The notes under the pieces: generated by a model
The model's database searches: none
What the model was told of the DNA's origin: nothing
Seen by the model: the letters and a program-made list of their open reading frames with translations, nothing else
Source: Oreohelix idahoensis
Lineage: Eukaryota; Mollusca; Gastropoda; Stylommatophora; Oreohelicidae
Reading direction: 5' to 3'
Length of the DNA: 64,000 nt
Assembly: GCA_024509875.1 (NCBI GenBank)
Contig: JAMPIV010017576.1
Coordinates: 293,918 to 357,917 of the forward strand
Shown: positions 35,965 through 47,040 of the stretch, piece by piece
Layout: the number at the start of each line of letters is the position of its first letter
Position numbering within the stretch: position 1 is the first letter of the stretch
Translations under genes and position numbers: made by a program

Positions 35965-36993
35965 CAGTCTTTCTCAACCTTTTTATCGTGGAGAAACCCT
36001 TGAAATAATTTTCAGGTCTCAGGGAACCCCTGCATAAAAATGACTTTATCTACAGCACATGGTCCTTAGTGTAATCAGCAAGTTGTAAATATAATAATCC
36101 AGTATAAAATTGTCAATGCTCTTTTGAGTAGAGAATTATTTTTTCTGTGGATCTGTTTTTTTTTTTTTGGGGGGGCCATATTATTAGTCTACTTTTGTTT
36201 GTGTGGTTCCCCCCTCCCCACAAAGGATATCAACTCTAATGCAAGTCAGTAATGTAGGTAGAAGATACTTATGCTATTCCTATTTAAAATGTCCTACTTA
36301 ATTTTGTGAGACATGGTCCGCAACCAGACGGTATGTCAAGGTCTAAAAACCCAACCCCTGCAGACCCAAGTAGAACAGTCCCAATTAAGATGGTTTGGCC
36401 ATGTCTGCAGAATGGTAGAAGATTGGCTACCACAGCAAGCATGGGAAACTAAGAGCCAGGGATCCAGACCTCCAGGATGACCCAAAGTCCGCTGGGAGAA
36501 CAACATTAGACAATCTCTGAAGGACCGAGGACTAGAATGGAACCAAGCCAGGAGGAAGACAGCCGATAGAATAGTATGGCGCTCTCTCTTACAAACCTCT
36601 ACACCTCACGGTAGAAGAGGAACGACTAAGTAAGTAAGTACTTAATTTTGTTTTAACCGTTATCCTAGTAGGCCTTAAAGTCTTATCACAAATTTCTACT
36701 CTACAAGATGCTAATGAGATATAGTATGTGCAAAAGGGAACACGGTCGTATTGCGTACTATCATATGGGGCTGCTCTGTCACTGCCCACCACAGTGAGTG
36801 CCAACATCGCTCATTGTGCAAAGTTATTAAAAAAAAACCACGCTTATTTTTTTTTTTCAGTCACAGTCTCTCGCGGAACCCCTAGTATATTATTAAAAAA
36901 AAAAAAAAACCCACGCTTATTTTTTTTTTTCAGTCACAGTCTCTCGCGGAACCCCTAGCGACCTCTCGTGGAACCCCCGGTTGAGAAACTCTG
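35965..36993. mobile_element. hAT-type non-autonomous element (MITE) with nested LINE end
   Basis: The left end CAGTCTTTCTCAACC and right end GGTTGAGAAACTCTG form an imperfect inverted repeat of the CAGnGGTTCTCAACC type used by hAT elements. Flanks of 8 bp (CCATAGCG at 35957-35964, CTTTAGCG at 36994-37001) agree at six positions. There is no transposase. An internal block of about 60 bp (CACGCTTATTTTTTTTTTC, CAGTCACAGTCTCTCGCGG) is duplicated at 36840-36957. Confidence 0.75.
36308..36638 (+). repeat. 5'-truncated LINE with AAGT tail and 13-bp target duplication, inside the MITE
   Basis: TACTTAATTTTGT occurs at 36295-36307 and 36639-36651. The 331-bp insert begins GAGACATGGTCCGCAACCAG and ends GACTAAGTAAGTAAG, like the copy at 34142 but in the opposite orientation. 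Confidence 0.9.
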
Positions 36994-37230
36994 CTTTAGC
37001 GTATACACGCCTGACCCATCCTCTTATGCAACCATCTCTGCTAGTTTTAAGCTTGATGCCAAATTCCAGCAACTGAGCTTGTACTGAAATGATCAGAAAT
37101 CTTTCATGGTAAAAGTTTCAAAATGTAATGATGAGATTGGTCATGAAACTTGTTTGTAACTCAGATAAATAAGAAAAGACTTAGGGAATTGAAATTGGGC
37201 ATCACAATTTAATATGGCCACTATTTCCAT

Positions 37231-37482
37231 GGGCATCTGATTGGCAGAGTGGTTAGAGTGCTGGCCTCTTTCGACAGAAGTACCTGATTTGTAACATATT
37301 GGTGTCATGATCTAGTCTACCCAGCTGCAGATGGGTACCTGAGTCTTGATTTAGAGAAGGTAAAGCCAGCGAGGAAGGGAACTGGTCACCCCACCTCTTG
37401 AAGATGAACCTAGTATAGTATATAAATATAGTATATAAATATAGTATATAAATATAGTATATAAATATAGTATATAAATATA
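37231..37482 (+). repeat. tRNA-derived SINE followed by 15-bp tandem repeats of its end
   Basis: The head GATTGGCAGAGTGGTTAGAGTGCTGG holds an A-box. The body GATGGGTACCTGAGTC and GGAAGGGAACTGGTCACC matches 14843-15060. From 37411 the terminal CTAGTATAGTATATAAA expands into about five TATAGTATATAAA units. Confidence 0.75.
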
Positions 37483-37529
37483 AGACGCTGGCAATGGATA
37501 GGTATTTGAATAAAGCACAAATTATTTAA

Positions 37530-37590
37530 AATAAAATTACACGAAATACCCTAATTATAACTGACAACTAGGTTGAACAGGGTAGACCAA
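37530..37590 (+). repeat. 3' end of the RNase H-bearing LINE
   Basis: AATACCCTAATTATAACTGAC and AGGTTGAACAGGGTAGACCAA match, in reverse complement, the 3' end of the LINE at 56490-58776. Confidence 0.6.
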
Positions 37591-37818
37591 AATTATGGAT
37601 GCGCAGAGGCAAAATGATCATCCGATGCTGGTCCGCACTCCACCCATATCCTTAATTTTTAAAAAAGAAATATTTCATCTACTGTGTTTCATGTTGTTAA
37701 GCAAACTCAATGGACATTTTCATCACAGGGTTTTATGTATTGATGCTTCAAAGTTAATAGTGACTTTTAACCTGTTTCATTTAGAATTTTGTGGATTGTT
37801 TGATATATTTCATTCCAG

Positions 37819-37953
37819 CTCGTAAAAAGAAGAAGAGGAAGCAGAATAAAGACTTTGAAGGTTCTCCAGGGAAACTCAGAGTTGATAAAGGATACTTGCC
37901 CAGTGACTATCTGATAGCAATGATTGGAGGGTTTGCTTTTCTACCTTCTGTAG
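37819..37953 (+). CDS. METTL13: METTL13 exon e
   Basis: Acceptor TTTCATTCCAG, donor GTAAGT. With the G from exon d it starts at Ala and reads ARKKKKRKQNKDFEGSPGKLR, VDKGYLPSDYLIAMIGGFAFLPSV, leaving one G. The lysine-rich stretch and the D..YL...Y..AMI.G.AFL pattern are the linker and first helix of the C-terminal methyltransferase fold in METTL13. Length of 135 bases fits phases 1 and 1. Confidence 0.9.
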
Positions 37954-38422
37954 GTAAGTTAGCGCACAAAAGTATCGCTGGTTTGCTTTCCGTAGGAAAG
38001 TCTCACTCAAACTGTCTCTTCATATTCCTTTGGGCTCCCTATGGAGCATAAAGCCAACACGGTAGCTGGTCACCCTTGCAGGAAGTCTTCACCAAACATT
38101 CACTTGCTCCTGCGGTGATCGTTTCTGTGGCAGTTTGTGATACATGAGATTGTCAGCTCCCATGCACAAGCTTATATTAGTCATCTTGTACGACATTGCC
38201 CGAGGGTACAGTAGTCTAATCTTTCATTACCCCTTCTGAGACCTGCAGGAAAAACAAACTTTTTGCTGTTATTTAAATGTAGCTATGTTTTTCTTGTGGA
38301 CTAAAAATTACTTGCATGTTATGGCCATAGATGAAATCTACATAGAAAATTTTGAGATGGTACGCAAACTGAAATAAAAAGAAAACTGCATGTTTAGGAA
38401 ATTTGATTACGCTAGAAGATGC

Positions 38423-38590
38423 AGAGCTTTTTGGAATAGAACGTTAGGCACTTGTTGTTGCAGAGGAAGACAGAAAACTAGGCTTTGATAACACAACAAA
38501 CTGAATGCGACTGAATTTCAAGAAATGCTTTTAAAAAAACATGAAGGGAGGAAAGAAAGAAAGAAAAGTGATCTTTGTTACTCAACTTTC
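38423..38590 (+). repeat. Interspersed repeat of about 165 bp, second copy at 46042-46200
   Basis: Shares TTTTGGAATAGAACGTT, GCAGAGGAAGACAGAAAACT, ACACAACAAACTGAA, TCAAGAAATGCTTTTAAAAAA and GAAAGAAAAGTGATCTTTGTTACTC with the second copy. Identity of the parent element is unknown. The + frame reads IERWAVVAEEDRKL-like peptides in both copies. Confidence 0.6.
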
Positions 38591-39654
38591 AGAAAGAAAC
38601 TGGTACTTGCACCATAAAAAGATGATGAAAACTTTAGTTGATCTTGTTGCTGGATTTGAAATTTCACTTGTGGTTATCTGGATGCCAGATAATACATTTT
38701 ATACTACCAGACCATCTATGCATTACTGTCATACCTGTCAACCTGTATGAATCTTTCATACAATGTACGGATTTTTGATACATTTAGCAGTGTACGGCCG
38801 TACAGACTCGTTGTACAGATTTTTCCTCTCTCCCAAAAAAAAAAAAAAAATCGAAATTTTTTTTTTTAAATTCTAAAAATATTTTCCAACCCAAGTTTAA
38901 AAAATTTTTAAATCAGAAAATATTTTCTAGCCCAGGTTTTTTTTAAACCAATTTTTTTTATTCTGGGAATCTCGGCGTCTGTTTTTAAACTGAAGTCTCT
39001 CGCAGCAACCAATCAAATCCTTTTATACCCAACAATTCGGCAAAAACTTTGAATTCGGCCTCAAACACTTTCGGCTTTCAGCGTGACATGACGTATTTTT
39101 GAAGTTACCTGTTATCAGCCACGCTTGCCAAGACACTTCGACGCCAATTTGTTTAAAAAAAGCTAAGTACCTATAACTTGGTTAACTCTTTAAGTCCCAA
39201 TCGACTTTATAAAGGCTCAGGGGTTAGACGTGCTTGGCCCAATCGACTTTAAAAAGCCTTTAGTATATGTGCCTCTGTTTGAGACTGTTTCTAATTATAA
39301 CTACCCACAAAGTTATTTTTGACTGCAAGTACATTCTTTTAAATACCGCACGTGTTTAAGAGTGAACGTGTTTCTGTTTTGAGATATTTATTTTAGATTT
39401 TTAAAGCGATTTTTTTAAGCGCATATCCTCCATTTTACCTGGAATAACTAATCATTTTTCAATGAAAGCTTTTATACTTGTAGCACAAGAGTAAAGTACA
39501 TCCAATTACCTTCAGTTTCATATACAACAACAAAGTTATTTATGCATATGAACATTTAAAAAAATTATTTCCAAACAACAACAATAAAAACGCACTGGGG
39601 TGGCCATTTTTGCTTGGGCCAAACCCACTTTTTTGCTTGGGACTGAAAGAGTTA

Positions 39655-40221
39655 AATATTGCTGTTGTTTTGCTTTGTTGCAATTTAATCGCTGTCTTAA
39701 TCTTTCCAGTTATATCTTGCCCTTCAGTATATTTCCGATAAATTAATGTCATAATATTATGTGTAGGCCCTGCATAACTAAAAAAAAAAAGTTTGTTTGC
39801 GTTGAGTAGGCCTACTTTATTCCGGCGATCGAGATTCACTGCTTTATTTTTCATAAAGCGGCGATCTATTATCACTGGTCTAGGCTATCAATTTTTAAAT
39901 AATAATTTTGTAAATTTTTGGTAGTACATTTTTTTCTTCCTAGATTAATATTCTGTTCACAATTTAGTTAATTCTTTTTATTTTTTGCTGTTGCTTTGCT
40001 TTGCTTCATTGTATTTTATTTTTGTCATTCTTAATCTTTCCAGTTATATTTTGACCATTTCAATATTTCCAATAAATTAATATAAAATTTTGTGTTGGCC
40101 CTACAAAATTAGAAAAATAAAGTTTATTTGCATTGAGTAGGCCTACCTACTTTATTTCAGCTGTCGAGATTCGCTGCTTTATTTTTTAATAAAGTGGCAA
40201 TCTATTATCTTTGGTCTAGGC
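39655..40221 (+). repeat. Diverged tandem repeat of about 300 bp inside the outer hAT
   Basis: Copies start near 39655, 39980 and (right of the inserted hAT) 43880. Each has TTAATCTTTCCAGTTATAT, ATTTCC(A/G)ATAAATTAAT, GGCCCT(G/A)CA and TTCGCTGCTTTATTTTT-like blocks. GGTCTAGGC stands at the junction to the next copy. Confidence 0.7.
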
Positions 40222-40352
40222 CATACATGCCACACCTCAGAGATGAAAAACCTGTACAAAAAATTAAAAAAACCTGTACAAAGACCCGCAAAACCTGTAC
40301 AAAGACCCGCAAAACCTGTACAAAGACTGAAAAACGTAACAAAAGAGTTTAT

Positions 40353-42377
40353 TCATGTAAAAGTATATTCAATTAGATGGTTCTGCACCATCATAGTGAC
40401 ATGCGGCCTTTGCCTTTTTAAGCATGTCTCACTTGCTTTAAAACCTAAACAACAAGAGTTAGAATTTATTTTGCATTGTAGAAATGCTGTGACTGTATCA
40501 TCATTTAGTCTATTTCTGCAGTCCGTGTGAATCTTTTTCATCATAGAGAAAGACCTCTCACAGTCAGCATTGCTGTGAGGCAATGTCAATAAGCGTTTCA
40601 CTATGACTGCCAGACTGGGAAATCGTGTACGACCAGTGCTAGTTTTCAGGTTGATTATGTCAAGCCAGTACCTAGAAAAGCTTCTTTTTTGTCCAGCGTC
40701 AAATCTTGAAATACATTCATCAGGCAGCAAACAATAATCTTCAAATTCATCCTTTAACACCTCTTGGTCTAAATGTGGTGCAAAAGTGTTGGCCAGCTTA
40801 CAGATTGCTGTATATTGAACTGTGTCTTTAAAGGCTGGATCAAGAATTTTGATATCCTTAAGGACTTCATTCTCAAATGGAAATTTATCCAATATCTTTT
40901 TCACAACAGCAACATAAAAGTTCCTCACATCTCTGAAAAATGAATTTCTCACTTGAGAACTTATATCTAACTCTTCCAGTAATGTCCTGTTGGACAGACC
41001 AACAGCAAGTGTATGGTCATCATGCTGTAGATCACGTTCAGCATACTTTAACAATCTTATATCTTTCACCTCTTTTACATATTTCATCTCTACAAATTTG
41101 ACAATAAATTTTCGTAGCAGACGATCCATTTCATCCATCATACCACCTATTTGGGACTCATCTGTCTGAAACAATTTGTTAAATTCAGTCAACAGAGGTA
41201 GCACAAATTGGAGAAAACGTAGAGTCATCTGGGTCAGTGGTGATTTTAGTAACTGATGAATGTTTTTGACACGGCATGGTTTTTCCATATCGTCGTGGCT
41301 CTCGAAGTATGAAGATAGAGCAGAATATTGATTTAAAATTCTGTCCACTACTTTCTGCAAAGAAAGCCAGCGAGTCTGGCAGTGCTTTAGTATGTCTAGT
41401 GCATCCACTCCTGTAAACAGTTGAAACTCTCTGTATGATTTTTTCCGTTTTGAGCTATGCTCAAAATGATAGAAGATATCTATCAAAAGGTCATCAACAG
41501 GAATAGTCAGCTGCTTTATACCCTCCTTGGCACAAAGATTTGCAAGGTGGCAAATACACCCTATACTAAACACATCAGGGTTCTTGCTCTTGATTCGCGT
41601 TAGTACAGAGTTTGATTTGCCAACCATTACATTGCAGTTGTCACTTGCAAAACCTATACAGTTAATCCATGGGATTTGTAAGTCGCTGAACACAGCATCA
41701 ATATCACTGAAAATAGCTTCACTGGTTCCACCAGTACCGACCGGCATGCCCAGCAACCTGGTTCTAGGTCCTATGCCATCTTCAAATACCCTCACCATTA
41801 TAGCTAAACGCTTGTCAGTTTTTCTATCATTTGACTCATCGATCATCAAGGAGAAAGGTGTCTTCCTGCATAATTTGATGACTGGCTCCGTTGCAGATGG
41901 AGCCAAGCAGTTTTTAATAATGGCTGTTGTTTTGGTTCGCTTGCATTTGAAACGTTTGGCAATAGCACTGTCCGGAAACATCTCAGCTGATAAGTCTGAA
42001 AAATGGTCAGCTATAGAAGCAGCTATGTTGTGTTGAGCAATAAAATTTGCAAATAAAACTTCAGCCCTCGTTATTTTATCATCTTCTTGTTGAGGCTGAG
42101 TAAAGAAGGCCTTGATAGAACTTCCGTTCTTCAGCTGATAGTTCCTTTCATGCAGTTTTGTTTTGAAATGCTCCCTCACATCGTGTAAGCCAGATGCCAT
42201 CACTTTAATATCTCTATTGCATATTCTACAGTATGCATGTGAAGAGCCTAATTTGGATGTCTCAATAATCCCAGGGAATGTAGTTGTCCAGTCAGATTGA
42301 AACTTCCCACGACGTTGATCTTCTTCTAACCTCCTTTTTTTAAAGTTAGGCTCAGCCATGCTGTTAGATGGATGCAA
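40353..42377 (-). CDS. hAT transposase (ZBED/SCAND3-like), intact
   Basis: An uninterrupted 674-codon frame, full length for the family. A BED-type zinc finger lies at residues 50-76 (CRIC...H...H, starting HAYCRICNRD). The RNase H-like core has FSLMIDESND (Asp about 180), then GFASDNCNVMVG (Asp about 246) and CICHLANLCAKEG, then an all-alpha insertion (HCQTRWLSLQKVVDRIL). The C-terminal dimerisation region has FPSLAVIVKRLLTLPHSNADCERSFSMM with the likely catalytic Glu in CERSFS. It would act in the nucleus, binding the element's ends and cutting them out. The terminal inverted repeats and duplication around it are intact, so the copy could be recent. The second ATG (residue 7, context AGCATGGCTGAG) is also a plausible start. 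Domestication is unlikely because it lies within perfect element borders. Confidence 0.9.
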   Translation of the reverse strand: MHPSNSMAEPNFKKRRLEEDQRRGKFQSDWTTTFPGIIETSKLGSSHAYCRICNRDIKVMASGLHDVREHFKTKLHERNYQLKNGSSIKAFFTQPQQEDDKITRAEVLFANFIAQHNIAASIADHFSDLSAEMFPDSAIAKRFKCKRTKTTAIIKNCLAPSATEPVIKLCRKTPFSLMIDESNDRKTDKRLAIMVRVFEDGIGPRTRLLGMPVGTGGTSEAIFSDIDAVFSDLQIPWINCIGFASDNCNVMVGKSNSVLTRIKSKNPDVFSIGCICHLANLCAKEGIKQLTIPVDDLLIDIFYHFEHSSKRKKSYREFQLFTGVDALDILKHCQTRWLSLQKVVDRILNQYSALSSYFESHDDMEKPCRVKNIHQLLKSPLTQMTLRFLQFVLPLLTEFNKLFQTDESQIGGMMDEMDRLLRKFIVKFVEMKYVKEVKDIRLLKYAERDLQHDDHTLAVGLSNRTLLEELDISSQVRNSFFRDVRNFYVAVVKKILDKFPFENEVLKDIKILDPAFKDTVQYTAICKLANTFAPHLDQEVLKDEFEDYCLLPDECISRFDAGQKRSFSRYWLDIINLKTSTGRTRFPSLAVIVKRLLTLPHSNADCERSFSMMKKIHTDCRNRLNDDTVTAFLQCKINSNSCCLGFKASETCLKRQRPHVTMMVQNHLIEYTFT

Positions 42378-43018
42378 TATTTCCTGCTAGACAGAAAAAA
42401 AAAAATATTAATGTGAAAAAGTAAATACAAATATTAATAATCAATTTGAAAAATATAATTATTTGTAATTTTAATATTATATAATGAAATAGAATCTTGG
42501 AAAAAAATTAATACAATTTATGGTTGAAATGAAGAACAGTTGCTGTGTTTTCTATAGTGCCTTATAAAAGTACAGGCCTAAAGAGACCAGTAATAAGCAT
42601 TATGGGTTAGGAATCTTAAATTTAAAATCTAATAAATTTTTTGCTAAAGCTGGTAATGAAAATATAAACTAGCGCTGGCGTAATATTAGCCTGTATATTT
42701 TCTACCGAACTTCAAAAATTGGAATAGCCGTTAAAGCCCAACTGGTAGTTTTAAATAGACCTTCCCATACAAATTTTAGTGTCAATCAAACATTGATAGT
42801 AGGCTAATTAATTATTTAATAATTATAAATCATTGAATGACCGTAATGATGACCACCAAAGGCAAAATAACATTGTTTTTTAAAGAAACGAAATTAAAAC
42901 TAAGAAGAGAAGTAGGCTAACTCCAAATAAACTTTTCTCTGATCGAGTTAAGATGTAAATTTTCCACGCTATTGTGGTTTTTTTTTTTCTTTTCAGTTTC
43001 ATAATTTGGTAATATCGG

Positions 43019-43147
43019 AATGACGTTCGCCGAATGCTCCGCGTGTATTTTCGTACCATTTAGATTTAGGGTTAACCCTAGCTGTAACCCTAATTATAAC
43101 TCTAAATGGTACGAAAATACATGCGGAGCATTCGGCGACCGTCATTA
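43019..43147. repeat. Foldback element with about 45-bp arms inside the hAT 5' region
   Basis: Left arm 43019-43053 (GACGTTCGCCGAATGCTCCG...TACCATTTAG) and right arm 43102-43147 (CTAAATGGTACG...GGAGCATTCGGCGACCGTC) are nearly perfect complements. The 48-bp loop itself contains TTAGGGTTAACCCTA and AACCCTAA. It lies between the hAT transposase start and the right terminal repeat, so it is either part of the hAT or a MITE inserted in it. Confidence 0.85.
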
Positions 43148-45110
43148 CGTTATTAGGCTACCCATAATTTGTAGGCTATTGTATTATTTTTCAAATTTAC
43201 ATTTCTTACGCACTTTCTACAAGTTTTAGTGAAATCAAATAATATGTAGTGGTATCAGCCTTTTTTTTTTTTACCAGCCGTAAATAATCAATTATGCTAA
43301 ACCTTAGGGGAAAAGAAAGCATAGGCCTAAGTTATCTGACAGTTAAATCTAACTTCATCTAAACAATGTTATTGTAATATTTTTTTAAAAATGAATTACT
43401 TACCAATACTAAACTGGAAATTAATCCTAAACAATAGGCTCGACTCAAAAAAGATTTCAGTGCTGCGTAATCGTTCAAATAATCAGTAACCTCGCGCTAG
43501 CTTTAGCGAAAAATTGTGAATGAACACGCCACGCACATCCCGCGGCAATTGAAAAATAGGCAGCTTGATTTTCATTGGTTATTTTTTTTTTTATCCACTT
43601 GGCTTAAAATCTCGCCGAATCTCATGACGCAAATTGTTTAGTGGCACAAGATTTATATGTATATTTAATAATTAGGCGAAAAAACCCGTACAGACCCGTG
43701 TACGGCCCGTACACATCTGAAAACGCAAACACCCCGTACAGATTATGGGTAAACCTTTAAGTGTGGCATGTATGGTCTAGGCTACCAACTCTTAAATAAT
43801 TTTGTAAATTTTTGGTGCTACGTTTTTCTTCCTAGATTTGATATTATGTTCATAATTTGTTAAATTATATTTGTTGTTGCTGTTAGCTGTTTGCTTTGCT
43901 TTGTTGTATGTTTTTTTGTTTGTTTGTCGTTCTTTGTTCTTTTAATCTTTCCAGTTATATTTTGATCATTTAAATATTTCCAATAAATTAATGTCATAAT
44001 ATTCTGTGTCGGCCCTACATAACTAGAAAAAAAGTTTGTTTGCGTAAACTTCGCTGCTTTATTTTTCAATAAAAAAGTCCACACAGACTGCAGGAGGTCC
44101 ATGAATGCAGACACACTCACTTCTTTTTTACAGTGTAAGATTAACATTGAAACATGCTGTGCAGACTTTAAGCCCACAAATGCAATTCTGCAAAGTGCTA
44201 AAAGTGCATGTGTTGATTATAATACAAAACACTGCATCGAATGAATAGTACCTCACGATCAATAAGTTTTTTATATGTAAAGAACAGCATGAGACTATTA
44301 GCATGTTTTATACCACACTAATTCAAATGTTAATAGATTTGTATATGTCATTTCTCGTTTTAAAACTGTATTGTGTATAATTTATTAATATATTTTTTGC
44401 GTAAGGATTTTTTGGTGTTTGTAAGGATTTTTTTGGTCCGGCGTACAGATTTTTGTCTCAGGAGGTTGACAGGTATGCACTGTCTTAGGCTGTTGATCAA
44501 ATAGTTTTTCAAAAATGTCTGTTATCACATGAGCTAAGTCATCAGCAGAAGTCTTGTGCACCTGGCAGGTTCAACCAAGCTATACTTTTCCACTTTGTTT
44601 ACATTCACGCTCTTTCATCACAAACCATTATCATTTCTGTTACATATAGAGGTATTTTTTATCATAGTACACATGTTTCAACGACCTTTGTAATGGTAAG
44701 AAAAATAACAAAAGTATTAAAATAGGAAAATATAGCGCACTTTATGCATCTGAAGGCAGTATACTGGAGATGTATTCATAAAAATTTGGGTTATATTCAG
44801 CACCATATTGACATTTCTAAATATGTCAGTATTTTCAAATGCATATTAAGATCATTTTTAACAACTGTGATCTATACTTGATAGCACAAAATCCTAAAAT
44901 TTAAACATCTCCAAAATAAAATATTTTTAACAAATTAAAGATGATTGATTTTCTCAAATTCAGATGTGCAGACAAATTTTGTCAGAAAACTTCACTTGTA
45001 GACTTTGATTTTAAAGTGTTTGTACTACTATATTTAATCTGCATACATGTGAGAGAACATCATTGTTCCTTAAAGTTTGTGTAATGTAAGGCACTCTTCT
45101 GTATATCCAG

Positions 45111-45187
45111 ACTGTCCCATCTCAGGTGTGCTGGTAGGACTTGGAGGAGGGAGTTTCCCTAGCTTTGTACATGATGCATTTCCACAG
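45111..45187 (+). CDS. METTL13: METTL13 exon f: SAM-binding motif
   Basis: Acceptor TTCTGTATATCCAG, donor GTAGTT. With the G from exon e it reads DCPISGVLVGLGGGSFPSFVHDAFPQ and ends in phase 0. VLVGLGGGS.P.FVHD.FP is motif I of the C-terminal methyltransferase domain, the glycine-rich loop that binds S-adenosylmethionine. The exon is short (77 bases) but unmistakable. Confidence 0.95.
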
Positions 45188-45714
45188 GTAGTTTTGGTTA
45201 TACTAAGCCCTTCAACTCTTGTGTTATGTTGTTTTTATCTTGCACTATTTGCAAATAAGGCATTACTTTGCAAAACAGATTATACACAATAATTTTACCA
45301 TGCAACATTTATGCTCAAGAATTTAAATGTTGCAAGGTTTCTAAAAGGAATTTCTTGCAAGTTTTATATTTGTTCAATCTTTGCACTAATTTATTTTATC
45401 TAACACTACTTAAAACCCCACAGACCTAATGGTCTTTTATATTTGGACATGCGCCCTAATATAACCGACAAGGTTGAACGGGACGTGCCTCGCCAAAACG
45501 AGGCAAAATTGTATTTAAACAACAACACAAATTTTATCTAACAACTCTTGTGCAGAACTATTTTCTTTGGCAACATTTTAAGGATTTTTTTTTCCATTCA
45601 GTCTTTGCAAAGGAATTTAATGTTAGGAATTGTTTTAAAAAATATGTGGCTAACTTTATATTTGTGATTCTGTGGCACTGCTCCTTACTTTCATTAAATT
45701 GTATCATTGCTAAA

Positions 45715-45962
45715 CGGCCTGACCTAGTTTCTGGGGGTCTCTGAGGAGACAAAGAAAAGGCAGACTACTCTCTCAGGCATTTAATAATAGATAAAAAACA
45801 TGAGATTGTACATGAGGCTGGCAGCCTTGTAATGTGTAAAACAAATTTCTACAAAAATAATTGCTGCAAGTGTACATGAATGCTTTGGTCAGGCCTCCTT
45901 GACGGGGACCAGCTTCAGTGGTAGTTCCATGCATTAAGAAGCAAAAGGAAATGATGATGATG
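45715..45962 (+). repeat. LINE 3' end, family B, (GATGAT) tail
   Basis: Runs from GGGGGTCTCTGAGGAGAC through ACATGAGATTGTACATGAGGC and GGACCAGCTTCAGTGGTAGTTCC to AGGAAATGATGATGATGAT. It is the best match to 12563-12780. A poly-C run follows at 45967-45986. Confidence 0.7.
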
Positions 45963-46041
45963 ATCCCGCCCCCCCCCCCCCCCCCCTCCCATTGATTACA
46001 TCAAAAGGTGCTTTGATTTGGTGAATAAATGGAAGAGTTAC

Positions 46042-46200
46042 ACAGCTTTTTTTGAAATAGAACGTTGGGCAGTTGTTGCAGAGGAAGACAGAAAACTGTG
46101 CTTTAAAACACAACAAACTGAACAGTACTCAATGTCAAGAAATGCTTTTAAAAAAAATGAAGGAAGGAAGGAAAGAAAGAAAAGTGATCTTTGTTACTCC
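46042..46200 (+). repeat. Interspersed repeat of about 160 bp, copy of 38423-38590
   Basis: See the copy at 38423. Here it is followed by a short family B LINE end piece (GTGGTAGTTCCATGCGTTG, AGGAAATGATGTTGATG). Confidence 0.6.
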
Positions 46201-46599
46201 TATCATCAGTGGTAGTTCCATGCGTTGTAAGGAGGAAAAGGAAATGATGTTGATGATACTTTGAGGTGTTTTGATTTGGTGAATGAATGGACATTCATAG
46301 AGACATACATTATAAATTTGGCAAATAAAGATACAGGACTAAGAGGGCAGTTAGATGATGGATGCACAATGTGGAATAGATATGCAAGAATTTGAAATAG
46401 GAAATTAACAAAATGCTTGCCAGAGAGGATTGGAGAAGGATTCTGTTTGCAAGAAATAAGAAACTTTACTTTGGTAATGTGAAGGCAAATCAGGGGAGAT
46501 AAAGTTGTTTCAGATGTGTAAAAGTAATTGGGCCTTAATTGTAATTAAGTGGAAATCATTTTTTTTTTAATCCTGGAAAATTAATCTGTGGAGAAAACT

Positions 46600-47040
46600 G
46601 CCTTTTAAGACATATCAAAACAGTCCTACTGTATGGCTGTGAAACATGTAGAACTAAAATTACAACCAAGACATAAGAAACTTTCATAAATAGGTGCATG
46701 TGTAGAAAAGAAGGATTGGAATGGTATGACAAGATCACCAATTGGAACTGATGACAAAGACCAGATAGGTGCATGTGGAACAAGAGATGAGAAGAAGGTG
46801 GTGGCGACTGACAGGACACACATTGAGGAAACCTGTTGATAGCGTTACAAGGCAGTCCATGTTCTGGAATCCCCCGGGTAGAATAGGTAGAGGGAAACTG
46901 AAAAATACAAGGAGAAGATAACTGGAGACAAAAATGACAGGGTTAAAGAAGACATAAAACAGATGGCACATGACATCAGGACTTGGCATGCATTTTTTGA
47001 AGGCCTATGCTCTGTGGTGAGCTGAAGGATGATGATGATG
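46600..47040 (+). pseudogene. LINE reverse transcriptase C-terminal remnant, family A
   Basis: Decayed frames read KTVLLYGCETCRTK, then with shifts WRLTGHTLRKPVDSVTRQSMFW, then family A 3' sequence (ACAGATGGCACATGACATCAGG, GAAGGCCTATGCTCTG, GCTGAAGGATGATGATGATG). It links the (GATGAT)-tailed family A ends elsewhere in the window to this LINE protein. Confidence 0.7.

Larger units (their letters stand above)
40222..43774 (-). mobile_element. Complete hAT transposon with perfect 8-bp target duplication
   Basis: The target duplication GTCTAGGC occurs at 40214-40221 and 43775-43782. The ends CATACATGCCACAC and GTGTGGCATGTATG form a perfect 14-bp inverted repeat. The empty-site sequence is seen in the neighbouring tandem copy (GGTCTAGGCTATC at 39878). 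The element carries one uninterrupted transposase gene (42377-40353). Its ends have CCGTACA-type subterminal repeats like those of the outer hAT, so the two families are related. Confidence 0.93.
38731..44476. mobile_element. Older non-autonomous hAT element, split by a younger hAT
   Basis: The ends ATACCTGTCAACCT (38731) and AGGTTGACAGGTAT (up to 44476) form an exact 14-bp inverted repeat. Flanking 8-mers TTACTGTC (38723-38730) and GCACTGTC (44477-44484) agree at six of eight. Subterminal GTACGG/CGTACAG motifs repeat near both ends. Without the insertion at 40222-43774 it would be about 2.2 kb. It has no transposase of its own, and it contains three diverged copies of a unit of about 300 bp. 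Confidence 0.75.
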
